Below are positions 34,867 through 42,569 of a stretch of 64,000 bases of DNA, one piece after another (the first letter of the stretch is position 1; each line of letters opens with the position of its first letter). The notes below the pieces were generated by a model that worked only from the letters and a program-made list of their open reading frames with translations, ran no database searches and was not told the origin of the DNA. The stretch is taken from assembly GCA_965205915.1 (NCBI GenBank), contig OZ242191.1, positions 496,001 through 560,000 of the forward strand. Direction: 5' to 3'. The position numbers and the translations under genes are program-made. This stretch comes from VXMO01 sp965205915. Lineage in GTDB: Bacteria; Chloroflexota; Dehalococcoidia; UBA6926.

Positions 34867-35985
34867 ATGAGATTCCCTGGGCAACAGAAAAGGCCGGAGA
34901 TCAATCCGGTATTGGGAGCAACTCTAGTGAACTCAACCGGCGCACAAGTCGAAGCTTTGTTTCAAAAGTTGCGGGCACTTCGACGCCGTGTGGCAGACAA
35001 TCAAGACGTGTCAGCATTCGTTGTATTCGACGATTCGAGTCTTCGCGAGATGGCAAACTCAGCACCCAGGACGCGAGACGCGTTCTTGCGGATCCGGGGA
35101 GTAGGCCCCCAGAAGCTTGAGTGGTATGGACAAGAGTTCATTGATGTAATTCGAAATCACATTTCGTCAGTATCGAACCAAACCGCACATTCGGAATCGA
35201 AACCCACACCCTTAGACGGAGCCGCAAGAGATACGGCTACAGCACCCCCAATAGGTAACACCGAAAGTGAGGCTCACACCTCGCCAGTGGTAGGCGCGGA
35301 GAACGGACGGCAAAGTATAGCAGGCATGCCGCGTCCACCCATGCCCTGGGTCATATCGGTTGTGTTATGGGCGGCAGATTGGTTGATCTGGCTCATGCTA
35401 CGCCCTCGCTCCAACGAACGCCTAGTACGGCCAACTATGCGGGTGCCTTGGCCTTACGGATTGAAGCAGCAATTGATGAGTAGACAGAACAATACGTGTG
35501 TCTATTGCGGTCACCGTCGCCCCGACCGCGCCTTTGAAATCGATCATATGACTCCAGTGCTACGGGGTGGGTCTAATGAATTTGACAACCTCCAGGTCAT
35601 TTGCCGCTGGTGCAACATGCGCAAGGGAATACAGACTGACGAGGAGTTCAGGGCTCGATATTCTACACTTCTTCCCTCGAAATCAATGACTCCCCCACGT
35701 CGTCAAATATCACGGGACGAGTTCAGTGCAGTGACTCAGCGCACCAATCAGTCCGAAACGGTGCGCAAGTTCAGGGAATCACGCTTCTACACCAAGCGCA
35801 ATAAAATCGCCTCAGGCTGTCTCGTTGTGTTTGGAGTGACCGCCTACATCATCGTTCTACCACTCCATTATTCGGGCTTTGAGGGGTTCTCACTAGCCTT
35901 GCCACCAGTAATAGTCGGTCTGGCCGCGGGCGGTAGCATTTGGTTACGGGCGTACATGACGGGCGCGATGATGGAGGACGCCTGA
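34867..35985 (+). CDS. Membrane protein with HRDC and HNH nuclease domains
   Basis: A 372-residue protein of unusual build. Residues about 25-100 are an HRDC domain (LFQKLRALRRRVADNQ, FVVFDDSSLREMA, FLRIRGVGPQKLEWYG), a nucleic-acid-binding module normal at the end of RecQ helicases. A Ser/Thr/Pro-rich linker follows, then a membrane helix (159-177), then an HNH endonuclease (203-258) with Cys211/Cys214, DHM at 226-228, Asn241 and Cys246/Cys249. Two more membrane helices lie at about 315-332 and 341-357. All HNH residues are present. It lies 80 bp after an acyl-CoA dehydrogenase gene and close to a RecQ-like gene that lacks an HRDC domain. Confidence 0.85.
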   Translation: MRFPGQQKRPEINPVLGATLVNSTGAQVEALFQKLRALRRRVADNQDVSAFVVFDDSSLREMANSAPRTRDAFLRIRGVGPQKLEWYGQEFIDVIRNHISSVSNQTAHSESKPTPLDGAARDTATAPPIGNTESEAHTSPVVGAENGRQSIAGMPRPPMPWVISVVLWAADWLIWLMLRPRSNERLVRPTMRVPWPYGLKQQLMSRQNNTCVYCGHRRPDRAFEIDHMTPVLRGGSNEFDNLQVICRWCNMRKGIQTDEEFRARYSTLLPSKSMTPPRRQISRDEFSAVTQRTNQSETVRKFRESRFYTKRNKIASGCLVVFGVTAYIIVLPLHYSGFEGFSLALPPVIVGLAAGGSIWLRAYMTGAMMEDA

Positions 35986-36046
35986 CGGTACAAACCGGGG
36001 GGATGCCGCTCGCAAGTAGGCCTCTGACTAAACCACTGGTGAATTA

Positions 36047-36889
36047 TTGAAGCGTCCGAACTGGTATTCACGCCATCCTCCTGCTTGCACCTGCGCGCGG
36101 TGTGTACAAGAGCGTTTAGGAGGCGGCGGTGGTGGTCGCAGTGGCGGCGGAAGGGGTGCTAGCGGTAGCCGTAAAGGGCGGGGGATATCCTCGGATATCT
36201 GCTGGCTGATAATCGGCGTTGCATTGATTTTAGGGGCCGTACAAGACCTGTTTGATGAAGAAGGTTGGATAAGGGGTTTGTGGGACAGGTCTGATCAGTC
36301 GGAATCTAGTAGTCAAGAACCTGGTGCAGCGTCGACGGTTCAGGCTCCCACTTCAGCGGCAACACCAACTCTCAAGTCAACCCCACGTCCGACTGCTATG
36401 CCGACCCTTACCCGAGGAAGTGCCGAATGGATTCAAGCAATAGAACTCCATATCCATGAGTTGGTCAACCTTCAGAGGTCAACTCCATTGGGTATCGATA
36501 CCGAACTGGCGTCGGTGGCGCGTTCGCACAGCGCCGATATGGCAACCGCCAAGTACTTTGAGCACACAAACCTGCGGGGGCAATCGGCTACGGATCGAGG
36601 GGCTACAGTGGGATATGACTGCCGTAAGGATTATGGATCCTACTACACGTATGGCCTGGCGGAAAACATATATCAGGCAACGCTCTATAGCCAGTATTGG
36701 ACACTCAATGGGATAGTCGTGCGCAAGGACTACTATGAACTGGAGGAGTTGGCCGCTTTGGTGGTAGACGGCTGGATGGACAGTGCAGGTCACCGCGAGA
36801 ATATCTTGAATGGTAGCTATGACCTGCAAGGCATCGGAGTTGCCGTCAACGACGATGAACAAGTGTATATCACCCAGAACTTCTGTTGA
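36047..36889 (+). CDS. CAP (SCP/PR1) domain protein with N-terminal CxC..C motif and membrane helix
   Basis: A 280-residue protein. The N-terminus has SRHPPACTCARCVQERL, a small Cys cluster, then a Gly-rich stretch, one membrane helix (ICWLIIGVALILGAV, about residues 47-61), a Ser/Thr/Pro linker, and a CAP domain (about 125-280). CAP landmarks are HTNLRGQSATDRG, GLAENIYQ, DGWMDSAGHRENIL and the final GVAVNDDEQVYITQNFC. The CAP domain should lie outside the cell. The start is a TTG at 36047; no better start fits. CAP proteins bind lipids or act as proteases; the role here is unknown. Confidence 0.85.
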   Translation: MKRPNWYSRHPPACTCARCVQERLGGGGGGRSGGGRGASGSRKGRGISSDICWLIIGVALILGAVQDLFDEEGWIRGLWDRSDQSESSSQEPGAASTVQAPTSAATPTLKSTPRPTAMPTLTRGSAEWIQAIELHIHELVNLQRSTPLGIDTELASVARSHSADMATAKYFEHTNLRGQSATDRGATVGYDCRKDYGSYYTYGLAENIYQATLYSQYWTLNGIVVRKDYYELEELAALVVDGWMDSAGHRENILNGSYDLQGIGVAVNDDEQVYITQNFC

Positions 36890-36965
36890 TGCGAACCTCT
36901 CTCGGTCGGCGTAAACTAATGCCGGAGATGAAGTCGTCTAACAAGAGTTGAGAAGAGGCAAACCC

Positions 36966-37499
36966 ATGACCACACCAACTGAGACCTACATAACGCCTGA
37001 AGTCCAGGCTTATATCGGGACGGAGAGTCCGCCGCTTGTCTCGCCGCCTGTGTCGGAGAGCGAGATACGACGGTTTGCTATGGCGGCTTATTGGCCTGAG
37101 GTGCCGCCGCGTCGGTTTTGGGACGCGGAGTATGCCATGACGACGCGGTTTGGGGGGATCGTCGCGCCGGATGAGTTCAATCCGTTTGGGTGGATGGTCG
37201 GGCGGGCGCACATCGGGCCGCAGCCTACGCACATTGACGATGCGCAGGGGCAGTTAGAGGAGGCGCGCAACCTGCGGCCGCCGGGCGCGCCTGAGCGGTA
37301 TCTCTACGCCGGATCGTCGTCTGAGTACCATGCGCCTATTCGTCCCGGCGATGTGATCACGTCCATCCTTACTCTCTCGGAAGTCTATGAGCGTCAGGGT
37401 GGTTTGGGCCTGATGCTCTTCTATGTCGTCGAGGAGCGCATGACCAAGCAGAACGGCGAACTCGTCCGCGTGTTCAAGTCGAACAACATCTTGTACTAG
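36966..37499 (+). CDS. MaoC-like (FAS1-type N-terminal) dehydratase/hydratase subunit
   Basis: A 177-residue hot-dog-fold protein of the MaoC dehydratase N-terminal family (FAMAAYWPEVPPRRF, GGIVAPDEFNPFGWM, ERYLYAGSSSEYHAPIRPGDVIT). These subunits supply the substrate-binding half of a two-gene enoyl-CoA hydratase. The partner gene starts 17 bp downstream. The ATG at 36966 (MTTPTET) is chosen with an AGAAGAGG site upstream. In Mycobacterium, the related ChsH1-ChsH2 pair hydrates the cholesterol side chain. Confidence 0.88.
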   Translation: MTTPTETYITPEVQAYIGTESPPLVSPPVSESEIRRFAMAAYWPEVPPRRFWDAEYAMTTRFGGIVAPDEFNPFGWMVGRAHIGPQPTHIDDAQGQLEEARNLRPPGAPERYLYAGSSSEYHAPIRPGDVITSILTLSEVYERQGGLGLMLFYVVEERMTKQNGELVRVFKSNNILY

Positions 37500-37516
37500 G
37501 AATAAGGGGAAAGACA

Positions 37517-37942
37517 ATGACACTCTACTGGCAAGACATTGAGGAGGGCGCGGAGATTCCGGTGTTCTCTCGCACGACGACCCTCATGAACTGGAATCGC
37601 TGGGCATCCGTCAACGATGAGTTCGTGCCCATGCACATGGACGATGACGACGCCCGCGCGAATGGACAGCAGGCGGCGTTCGGCGAGGGGCCGCTGCGCT
37701 ACTCCTATCTGCACAGCGTCCTGCGGGAATGGATCGGCGACGATGGCGATATCGTGTTCATTAACGCGCAGTACCGCGGAATCAACTACAAGGGCGACAC
37801 GCTCACGTGCTCAGGTCGCGTCACCGGCAAGCGGGAGGAGAACGGCCGCCACCTCGTGGATGTTGACATCGCCATCACCAACCAACGCGGCGAGGTGGTC
37901 ACGCCGGGGAATGGGACGGTGGCGCTGCCAAGTCGGGGGTGA
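37517..37942 (+). CDS. MaoC-like dehydratase/hydratase subunit
   Basis: A 141-residue hot-dog protein, second half of the MaoC pair. The catalytic segment is probably NDEFVPMHMDDDDARANG (the usual Asp and His of D-x4-H are present as DEFVPMH), with GPLRYSYLHSVLREW and YRGINYKGDTL further on. It would hydrate trans-2-enoyl-CoA. The 17-bp spacing to the upstream gene and an AAGGGGAAAG ribosome site support one operon. It ends just before the decayed hicAB locus. Confidence 0.88.
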   Translation: MTLYWQDIEEGAEIPVFSRTTTLMNWNRWASVNDEFVPMHMDDDDARANGQQAAFGEGPLRYSYLHSVLREWIGDDGDIVFINAQYRGINYKGDTLTCSGRVTGKREENGRHLVDVDIAITNQRGEVVTPGNGTVALPSRG

Positions 37943-37996
37943 GGGTGGACGGAGGATAGCGCCTTAGAACATTTGCCCGCTCTGGACGGGTAGAAT

Positions 37997-38195
37997 ATGC
38001 CCAAAGTACGGGGGGCGATTCGCATCGTGTAGGCAGACGGCCGGTACTTTGTTCGCATGAGAGGCAGCCACCGCATTTTCCATCATCCGACGAAGCCCGG
38101 AATCGTCGTCGTAGCGGGCAAACCGAGTGACGATGTGGATAAGCACGTGGCAGAGCATCTTGCGTCAGGCGAGCTTGAGAAGGAGGGGAAGTTGA
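37997..38195 (+). pseudogene. hicA: Decayed hicA toxin gene
   Basis: The frame reads MPKVRGAIRIV, TAG (38030-38032), ADGRYFVRMRGSHRIFHHP and KPSDDVDK, then continues one base shifted (after about 38139) as TWQSILRQASLRRRGS and a stop at 38193-38195. This is a HicA double-stranded-RNA-binding toxin with its GSHRIF His motif, broken by one nonsense codon and one single-base insertion. The stop still overlaps the hicB start, as in a working module. A shorter open frame from the ATG at 38057 runs past the shift but makes a chimeric tail. Confidence 0.85.
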
Positions 38196-38531
38196 AACTG
38201 ACGTACGCAGTGGTGTTTGAGCAGACGCCAAATAACTAACAGCGCCTACTCCCCTGACTTCGACGGTTGCATCGGCACGGCGGCCACGTGGGAAGAGATT
38301 CAGGAAACGATGCGGGACGCCATTGCCATCTACATTGAAGAGACTTTGGGAAAAGGCGGGCCGATGCCAGCGCCTCACATGTCCGTTCAGGACGCCCTCA
38401 CGTACCACAGTGACACCCTGTCCGAAAACGCCGAAGCGTTGCAATCTACGTTTTCAGAATCTCCGGCAACCGTATCGACGACCGTGGCGATGATTGACGT
38501 AGAGGTCGCCGCGCCAGCAGCGGCAGGTTAG
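38192..38531 (+). pseudogene. hicB: Decayed hicB antitoxin gene
   Basis: A TTG start at 38192 behind AAGGAGGGG gives MKLTYAVVFEQTPNN; one extra A near 38238 then shifts the frame, and the sequence resumes as YSAYSPDFDGCIGTAATWEE and so on to the stop at 38529-38531. The joined product would be a normal HicB with its partial RNase-H fold. Both genes of the module carry a one-base insertion, so the locus is probably dead. A sequencing error in both is possible but less likely. Confidence 0.85.
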
Positions 38532-38588
38532 CGGAGAGTCTGGATCGCCACCGTCGGCCTACCAAGCAGAGGATAAGCCGCGCGTTTC

Positions 38589-39017
38589 CTATTGAAGCGG
38601 GTTCTGCCAGCGGAGGCCGGGGAAGCGGCGAAAGTCATTGTCGTTGGTGTGGAGTTCCGCGTCGTATTCAATGGCGAGAGCGGCGATGTGAGCGTCAGTA
38701 GCGAGCCTACCGCCGACACCTGCGGTCTCAAGAATCCGCCGGAAGAGCGCGAAGTGCCCTGTGGCGGGGATCAGTTCTGCGACGTGGGGATAATTGAACC
38801 AGCTTTCCACAAGGCTTAGGGTTTCGCTTACTGTCACTCGTCGGCCCGCGAAAGTTGGGTTGGTGGCGATACGCACAAAGCCAACGGAAACGACTGCGGG
38901 TATTCCGACGGCCTCATTGCCCTGCAGGATGCTCTGCCACCACCGGCTGGCGCGCGGGTGGAACTCAGATTCTACGTTATAGGCGTAGAGCAGTAGGTTG
39001 GTGTCAGGAATAATCAC
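38589..39017 (-). CDS. vapC: PIN-domain toxin (VapC)
   Basis: A 142-residue PIN-domain ribonuclease with the acidic residues in IIPDTNLLLYAYN (Asp5), the central SVGFVRIATNP segment, GRLATDAHIAALA (Asp) and HTNDNDFRRFP (Asp). This type contains the VGFVRIxTNP signature common in one VapC group. It starts with GTG, and its first base pair overlaps the antitoxin stop (39014-39017). It is intact, in contrast with the hicAB locus next to it. Confidence 0.92.
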   Translation of the reverse strand: MIIPDTNLLLYAYNVESEFHPRASRWWQSILQGNEAVGIPAVVSVGFVRIATNPTFAGRRVTVSETLSLVESWFNYPHVAELIPATGHFALFRRILETAGVGGRLATDAHIAALAIEYDAELHTNDNDFRRFPGLRWQNPLQ

Positions 39018-39316
39018 TGTTCGCGGCGATGGAATCGCTCAATCATTTCTTGGTCAAGCACGACTTCTTCGATTCGCCTGAGGTTGGCGGCGTCAATATC
39101 GTCCCGCACTCTCAAGTAATGCTCGATGTCTTCTTCGTCAAGTATCCGTTTGTAGTACTTGGGATCGAGTTCCGGGCGACTTTCGCCGGGCGCGGCTTGA
39201 GAAAGGCCCCGTCGCAGCGTCTCGTTGACAACCTGCTTGAACGGCAGGTTGTTCAGGCGGGCCTGCTCTTTGAGCGAGTTCGCCAAATCGTCATCTATCG
39301 TTAGTGTGGTTCTCAT
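39014..39316 (-). CDS. vapB: Antitoxin (VapB type) of the adjacent VapC
   Basis: A 100-residue protein that begins MRTTLTIDDDLANSLKEQA, the usual ribbon-helix-helix start of VapB, and has PFKQVVNETLRRGL as second helix; the rest is charged and probably binds the toxin. The ATG at 39316 was chosen for this N-terminus; the open frame further upstream is part of the hicA remnant. It overlaps vapC by four bases. Confidence 0.92.
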   Translation of the reverse strand: MRTTLTIDDDLANSLKEQARLNNLPFKQVVNETLRRGLSQAAPGESRPELDPKYYKRILDEEDIEHYLRVRDDIDAANLRRIEEVVLDQEMIERFHRREQ

Positions 39317-39352
39317 AATGACATCATGATATGCGCCATGAGGGAAAGCGTA

Positions 39353-39428
39353 AAATATTCCCAACGCCCGGAGGCGATGCACATGGTGGACGCTGACGGC
39401 TCGTACTTTGTTTGCATTAGAGGGAGTG
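39353..39428 (+). pseudogene. Remnant of a hicA 5' end in front of rnhA
   Basis: This stretch aligns with the first 75 or so bases of the decayed hicA at 37995, with one single-base gap: it reads, in part, VDADGSYFVCIRGS against ADGRYFVRMRGS. The similarity stops where rnhA begins. The AGAGGGAG that serves as the rnhA ribosome site is the old codon run for Arg-Gly-Ser. Confidence 0.65.
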
Positions 39429-39432
39429 CCGA

Positions 39433-39930
39433 ATGGAGCAAAAGCGACAAGTCACCATCTATACGGACGGCGCATGCGTCGGCAACCCCGGCCCGGGCGG
39501 ATATGGCACTGTCCTGATATTCGACGACAACCGGCGTGAGTTGAGCGGCGGATTCCGTCTGACCACCAACAATCGCATGGAACTTCTCGCCGCCATTGAG
39601 GGACTCGAATTCCTCAAGGAACCCCACAAGGTGACTCTCTACAGCGATTCTCAATACGTGGTCAACGGCATGTCGAAGGGTTGGGCCAAGAAGTGGCGCA
39701 AGAACGGCTGGAGGCGCAACAAGAAGGAAATGGCCATCAACCCGGACATGTGGGGACGGCTGCTTGATCTGTGCGAGAAGCACGAGGTGGAGTTCCGTTG
39801 GGTTCGCGGCCACGCGGGCATCCCCGAAAACGAGCGATGCGACCGCTTAGCTGTCGCAGCCTCCCAACAGAAAAACCTGCCGACGGACCAGGGGTATCAG
39901 GCGGTGCCGCCGACCACTCGTTTGGTCTGA
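39433..39930 (+). CDS. rnhA: Ribonuclease HI
   Basis: A 165-residue RNase HI, which degrades the RNA strand of RNA-DNA hybrids. The four catalytic acids are Asp12 (YTDGAC), Glu50 (NNRMELLA), Asp72 (YSDSQYV) and Asp137 (ERCDRLA), and the basic handle is KKWRKNGWRRNKKE. The conserved His is in VRGHAGIPEN. All are present and the length is normal. It is isolated, with a hicA remnant upstream and repeats downstream. Confidence 0.97.
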   Translation: MEQKRQVTIYTDGACVGNPGPGGYGTVLIFDDNRRELSGGFRLTTNNRMELLAAIEGLEFLKEPHKVTLYSDSQYVVNGMSKGWAKKWRKNGWRRNKKEMAINPDMWGRLLDLCEKHEVEFRWVRGHAGIPENERCDRLAVAASQQKNLPTDQGYQAVPPTTRLV

Positions 39931-40039
39931 GTGATGGTTCCCGCCTGCGCGGGAATGACGGTGGGGGCGCGGGTAGGACGGGGGGGGCGCGAGCATGACG
40001 GGGGGGGCGCGGGAATGACGGGGGGGGCGGAGGCTCGGC
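39931..40039. repeat. Intergenic palindrome and G-rich short repeats
   Basis: It contains a palindrome of the dispersed family (TTCCCGC, GCGGGAATGACGG) near 39941-39961 and several decayed copies of its right half (GGGAATGACGGGGGGG) with G runs. No gene is seen. Confidence 0.7.
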
Positions 40040-40117
40040 GCGTGACAAGTTTGCGTTGCCTATGTCAATGTGTCCGCAGCAGGGCGAGAATCGCCCGCGT
40101 TAGGGGGAGGGATAAGT

Positions 40118-41290
40118 ATGACAACCGCTAGTAATCTTTCACGCGTGGCGGCGATTATCGGGGTGGATGAGTCCGACGAGATGGGGCATGTGCCACACAA
40201 ATCATCGATGCAACATCACGCGGAGGCGGCGGATAACGCGCTCCGGGATGCCGGTCTCACGCTTGATGACGTCGATGCCCTGTTCTGCGCCGGCGTCGGC
40301 ACGGTATCGGTCGCCGAATATCTTGGCATTGTCCCGAAGTACACGGACACCACGTCCATCGGCGGATCATCGTTCCTCGCGCACGTCGAGCATGCCGTCG
40401 CGGCCATCAACGCCGGCCTCATCGATGTCGCGCTCATCACGCACGGTGAGGCGGGGCGCTCCGCGCGTGGCAGACCCGGTCGTGATCCACTCGCCGCCGG
40501 CTCGCAGTATGAAGCGCCCTACGGCATTATGGGCGCGCCTGTCGCCTATGCCATGGCGTGCAGCCGCTATATGCACATGTACGGTGAGGAGCGCGTTCGG
40601 CAAGGTATGGCCGACGTGTCCATCGCCACGCGCAAGTGGGCGCTCAAGAATCCAAAATCGTTCGTCAATCACCCCAGCTGGGTCGGCCCCGCCGACGTCG
40701 GCTATGAGGACTATCATGAGTCGCGCTGGATCGCGTGGCCGTTCCACATCATGGACTGCTGCCTGGTGACGGACGGCGGCGGCGCGGCTGTTGTCGTGTC
40801 GGCAGATGTGGCGCGCAACGCAAAGAAGAAGCCCGCGTGGATCCTCGGCTCCGGAGAGGGCCACGATCACCAGATCATCAGCCAGATGCCAGACCTGACC
40901 CGCACCATCGCCCACGAGACCGGGCCGCGCGCTATGCAGATGGCGGGTGTCACTCACGATGACATCGACCTGACGATGATCTACGACTCATTCACGTACA
41001 CCGTGCTGACAACATTGGAGAGTCTCGGATACTGCGGGCCGGGCGAGGCGCCGGACTTCGTGGCGAATCTCCGCACCGGCCCGGACGGCGATTTCCCGAT
41101 GAACACCAGCGGCGGCGGCCTTTCCTACGCCCACACCGGCATGTACGGCATGTTCCTCCTCATTGAGGCGACGCGACAGCTGCGCGGCGAAGGCGGAGAT
41201 CGGCAGGTGCCGGACTGCAACCTCTCATTGGTACACGGCACCGGCGGCGAACTCTCCTCCACCGCAACGCTGGTCCTCAGCAATTCGTAA
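40118..41290 (+). CDS. Thiolase-like protein without the nucleophilic Cys (SCP2-thiolase/Ltp2-like)
   Basis: A 390-residue thiolase-fold protein. In the position of the active-site Cys loop the sequence is TSIGGSSFLAHVEHAVAAI, with Ser and no Cys, and near the C-terminus GGGLSYAHTGMYG replaces the usual GHP motif while a His stays. Thiolase-fold proteins that pair with DUF35 and lack the Cys include Ltp2-type aldolases of steroid side-chain degradation. The next gene, 16 bp downstream, is a DUF35 protein, which supports that reading. The ATG at 40118 follows GGGGGAGGG. An aldolase role is an inference; an acyl transferase is the alternative. Confidence 0.85.
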   Translation: MTTASNLSRVAAIIGVDESDEMGHVPHKSSMQHHAEAADNALRDAGLTLDDVDALFCAGVGTVSVAEYLGIVPKYTDTTSIGGSSFLAHVEHAVAAINAGLIDVALITHGEAGRSARGRPGRDPLAAGSQYEAPYGIMGAPVAYAMACSRYMHMYGEERVRQGMADVSIATRKWALKNPKSFVNHPSWVGPADVGYEDYHESRWIAWPFHIMDCCLVTDGGGAAVVVSADVARNAKKKPAWILGSGEGHDHQIISQMPDLTRTIAHETGPRAMQMAGVTHDDIDLTMIYDSFTYTVLTTLESLGYCGPGEAPDFVANLRTGPDGDFPMNTSGGGLSYAHTGMYGMFLLIEATRQLRGEGGDRQVPDCNLSLVHGTGGELSSTATLVLSNS

Positions 41291-41305
41291 GGAAAGAGGC
41301 ACACC

Positions 41306-41731
41306 ATGACAACTCAACGACAGGCCCCCCCAAAGCCCCTTCCAACTGCGACGCAGGAAAACGACTATTACTGGGAGAAGTGCAAGGAGCATGAGCTCTG
41401 GCTGCGAAGCTGCAACTCCTGCAACGAGCCGTATTTCTACCCGCGCGATATCTGCCCCAAGTGCCACAGTCGCGACACGACTTGGGTGCAAGCCAGCGGG
41501 CGCGGCGAGGTACACGCCTACGCCATCGTTGAGCGTCCGCCGATGCCCGCGTTCAACGCCGAGGTACCGTACATCACCGCCCTGATCCAACTGGAAGAGG
41601 GCCCGATCCTGCCGACGCGCATCGTCGGAGTAGAGCCTGTTCAGGGCACAGTCAGCATAGGCGCGCAAGGGCAGATCGAGTTTGAGGACGCTAGCGAGAC
41701 GATCAGTTTGCCGGTGTTTCGGTTGAGTTAG
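41306..41731 (+). CDS. Zn-ribbon / OB-fold protein (DUF35)
   Basis: A 141-residue DUF35 protein. The zinc ribbon is LRSCNSCNEPYF then DICPKCHSRDT (two CxxC pairs), followed by an OB-fold with GRGEVHAYAIVERPPMPAFN. Such proteins bind thiolase-like partners and, in the known ChsH2-Ltp2 system, support the aldolase. It follows the thiolase-like gene by 16 bp with a GGAAAGAGG ribosome site, so the pair is one operon. Confidence 0.93.
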   Translation: MTTQRQAPPKPLPTATQENDYYWEKCKEHELWLRSCNSCNEPYFYPRDICPKCHSRDTTWVQASGRGEVHAYAIVERPPMPAFNAEVPYITALIQLEEGPILPTRIVGVEPVQGTVSIGAQGQIEFEDASETISLPVFRLS

Positions 41732-42569
41732 GCTAAACGGCTCCTACGGCGATTGGCTCCATGGGTTCCATCCCGCGTTCGCGGGAATGACTGGGGTGGT
41801 GCGGGAGTGACGGGGGTGGTGCGGGAGTGATGGTGGGGGATGCCGGAATGACGGTGGGGGATATTTAGTTCCTCCTTGTTTGTTTGAGTGTCCGGTGCTT
41901 GTTTGAGTGTCCGGTTGGTGGGACTTGGGGGAACGCATCGCTTCTTGTTCCTGGGCTGCGCGGCAGTTGGGTTGTTGCGCGGTGTCTGTTACTGCTCGGT
42001 GGCATTTGCGTGCCGCGCGTTGGGCCGCCGCCCTTTATTCGCACGCGCCGTCCGCCGTGGACATGCCGTGCGGTCGCCCTAGTGACGCGGGATCAGCGCG
42101 CCAAGGTGACTTCCGCTCTTCTGATCAATCGGCGAGCGCCGCCGTCAGTTGCGGTGGCCGAGGCCGTGCCGTTTCCGGCGCTGACCCATGGACTCGGCTT
42201 GTCATATCCCGTGAATCCCCGGGGACATCGGCTGCGTGGGGAAACCGGGCGCATCCTGAGAGGCTCGAACAGGTCGGGTTCGGTGAGTCGCTCAGTGCTA
42301 CGGGCGGGCCATCTCAGCTTACGGCCTTATGCGACCGCATAGCAGTGGTTATCCACCCGGTGTGTCTGGGATCAAGGTAGCGATGCGTTCCCTTGCAGGG
42401 AGCGCCCTCCTGATTTTGCGCTCCCTGGGATGGTGGTGGCGGCTGGGGTGTCGACGTTCCGTGCCGCCGGTTGGATGGCTTGATGGCGTGAGAATAGGAC
42501 AGGTGTTTTGCGTGGGTCAAGCGTTGGTGTCAGGGGGGGGTGGGAGGCGCGGGGGGGGGGCTTCGGAGA
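41732..42569. other. 838-bp noncoding stretch with palindromes and alternative hairpins
   Basis: No coding frame here has support. The first 130 bases hold a dispersed palindrome (41768-41788) and a twofold 17-base repeat TTGTTTGAGTGTCCGGT, spaced by 19 bases, near 41878-41914. From 41930 to 42380 the sequence is GC-rich and looks structured (CCCCGGGG, ATGCG/CGCAT, GTGG/CCAC pairs). At 42385-42426 one middle arm, AGGGAGCGC, can pair with GCGTTCCCT on its left or GCGCTCCCT on its right. It does not match tmRNA, RNase P or SRP landmarks that I could test by eye. Confidence 0.5.

Noticed and set aside
29100..36900. Prophage or integrative element
   Set aside because: No integrase, transposase, capsid, portal, terminase or att duplication was seen on either strand.
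42349..42357. DnaA box (TTATCCAC) and replication origin
   Set aside because: Only one near-match occurs, there is no AT-rich unwinding region, and no dnaA/dnaN/gidA genes are near.
41884..42380. Reading frames of about 150 codons in the noncoding stretch
   Set aside because: Three overlapping frames are open by high GC alone; products are Arg/Pro/Ser-rich and resemble nothing known.
41930..42430. tmRNA, RNase P RNA or SRP RNA
   Set aside because: Diagnostic stretches (tRNA-like 3' end, GAGGAAAGTCC, ACAGAA, GGTCAGG) were sought on both strands and not found.
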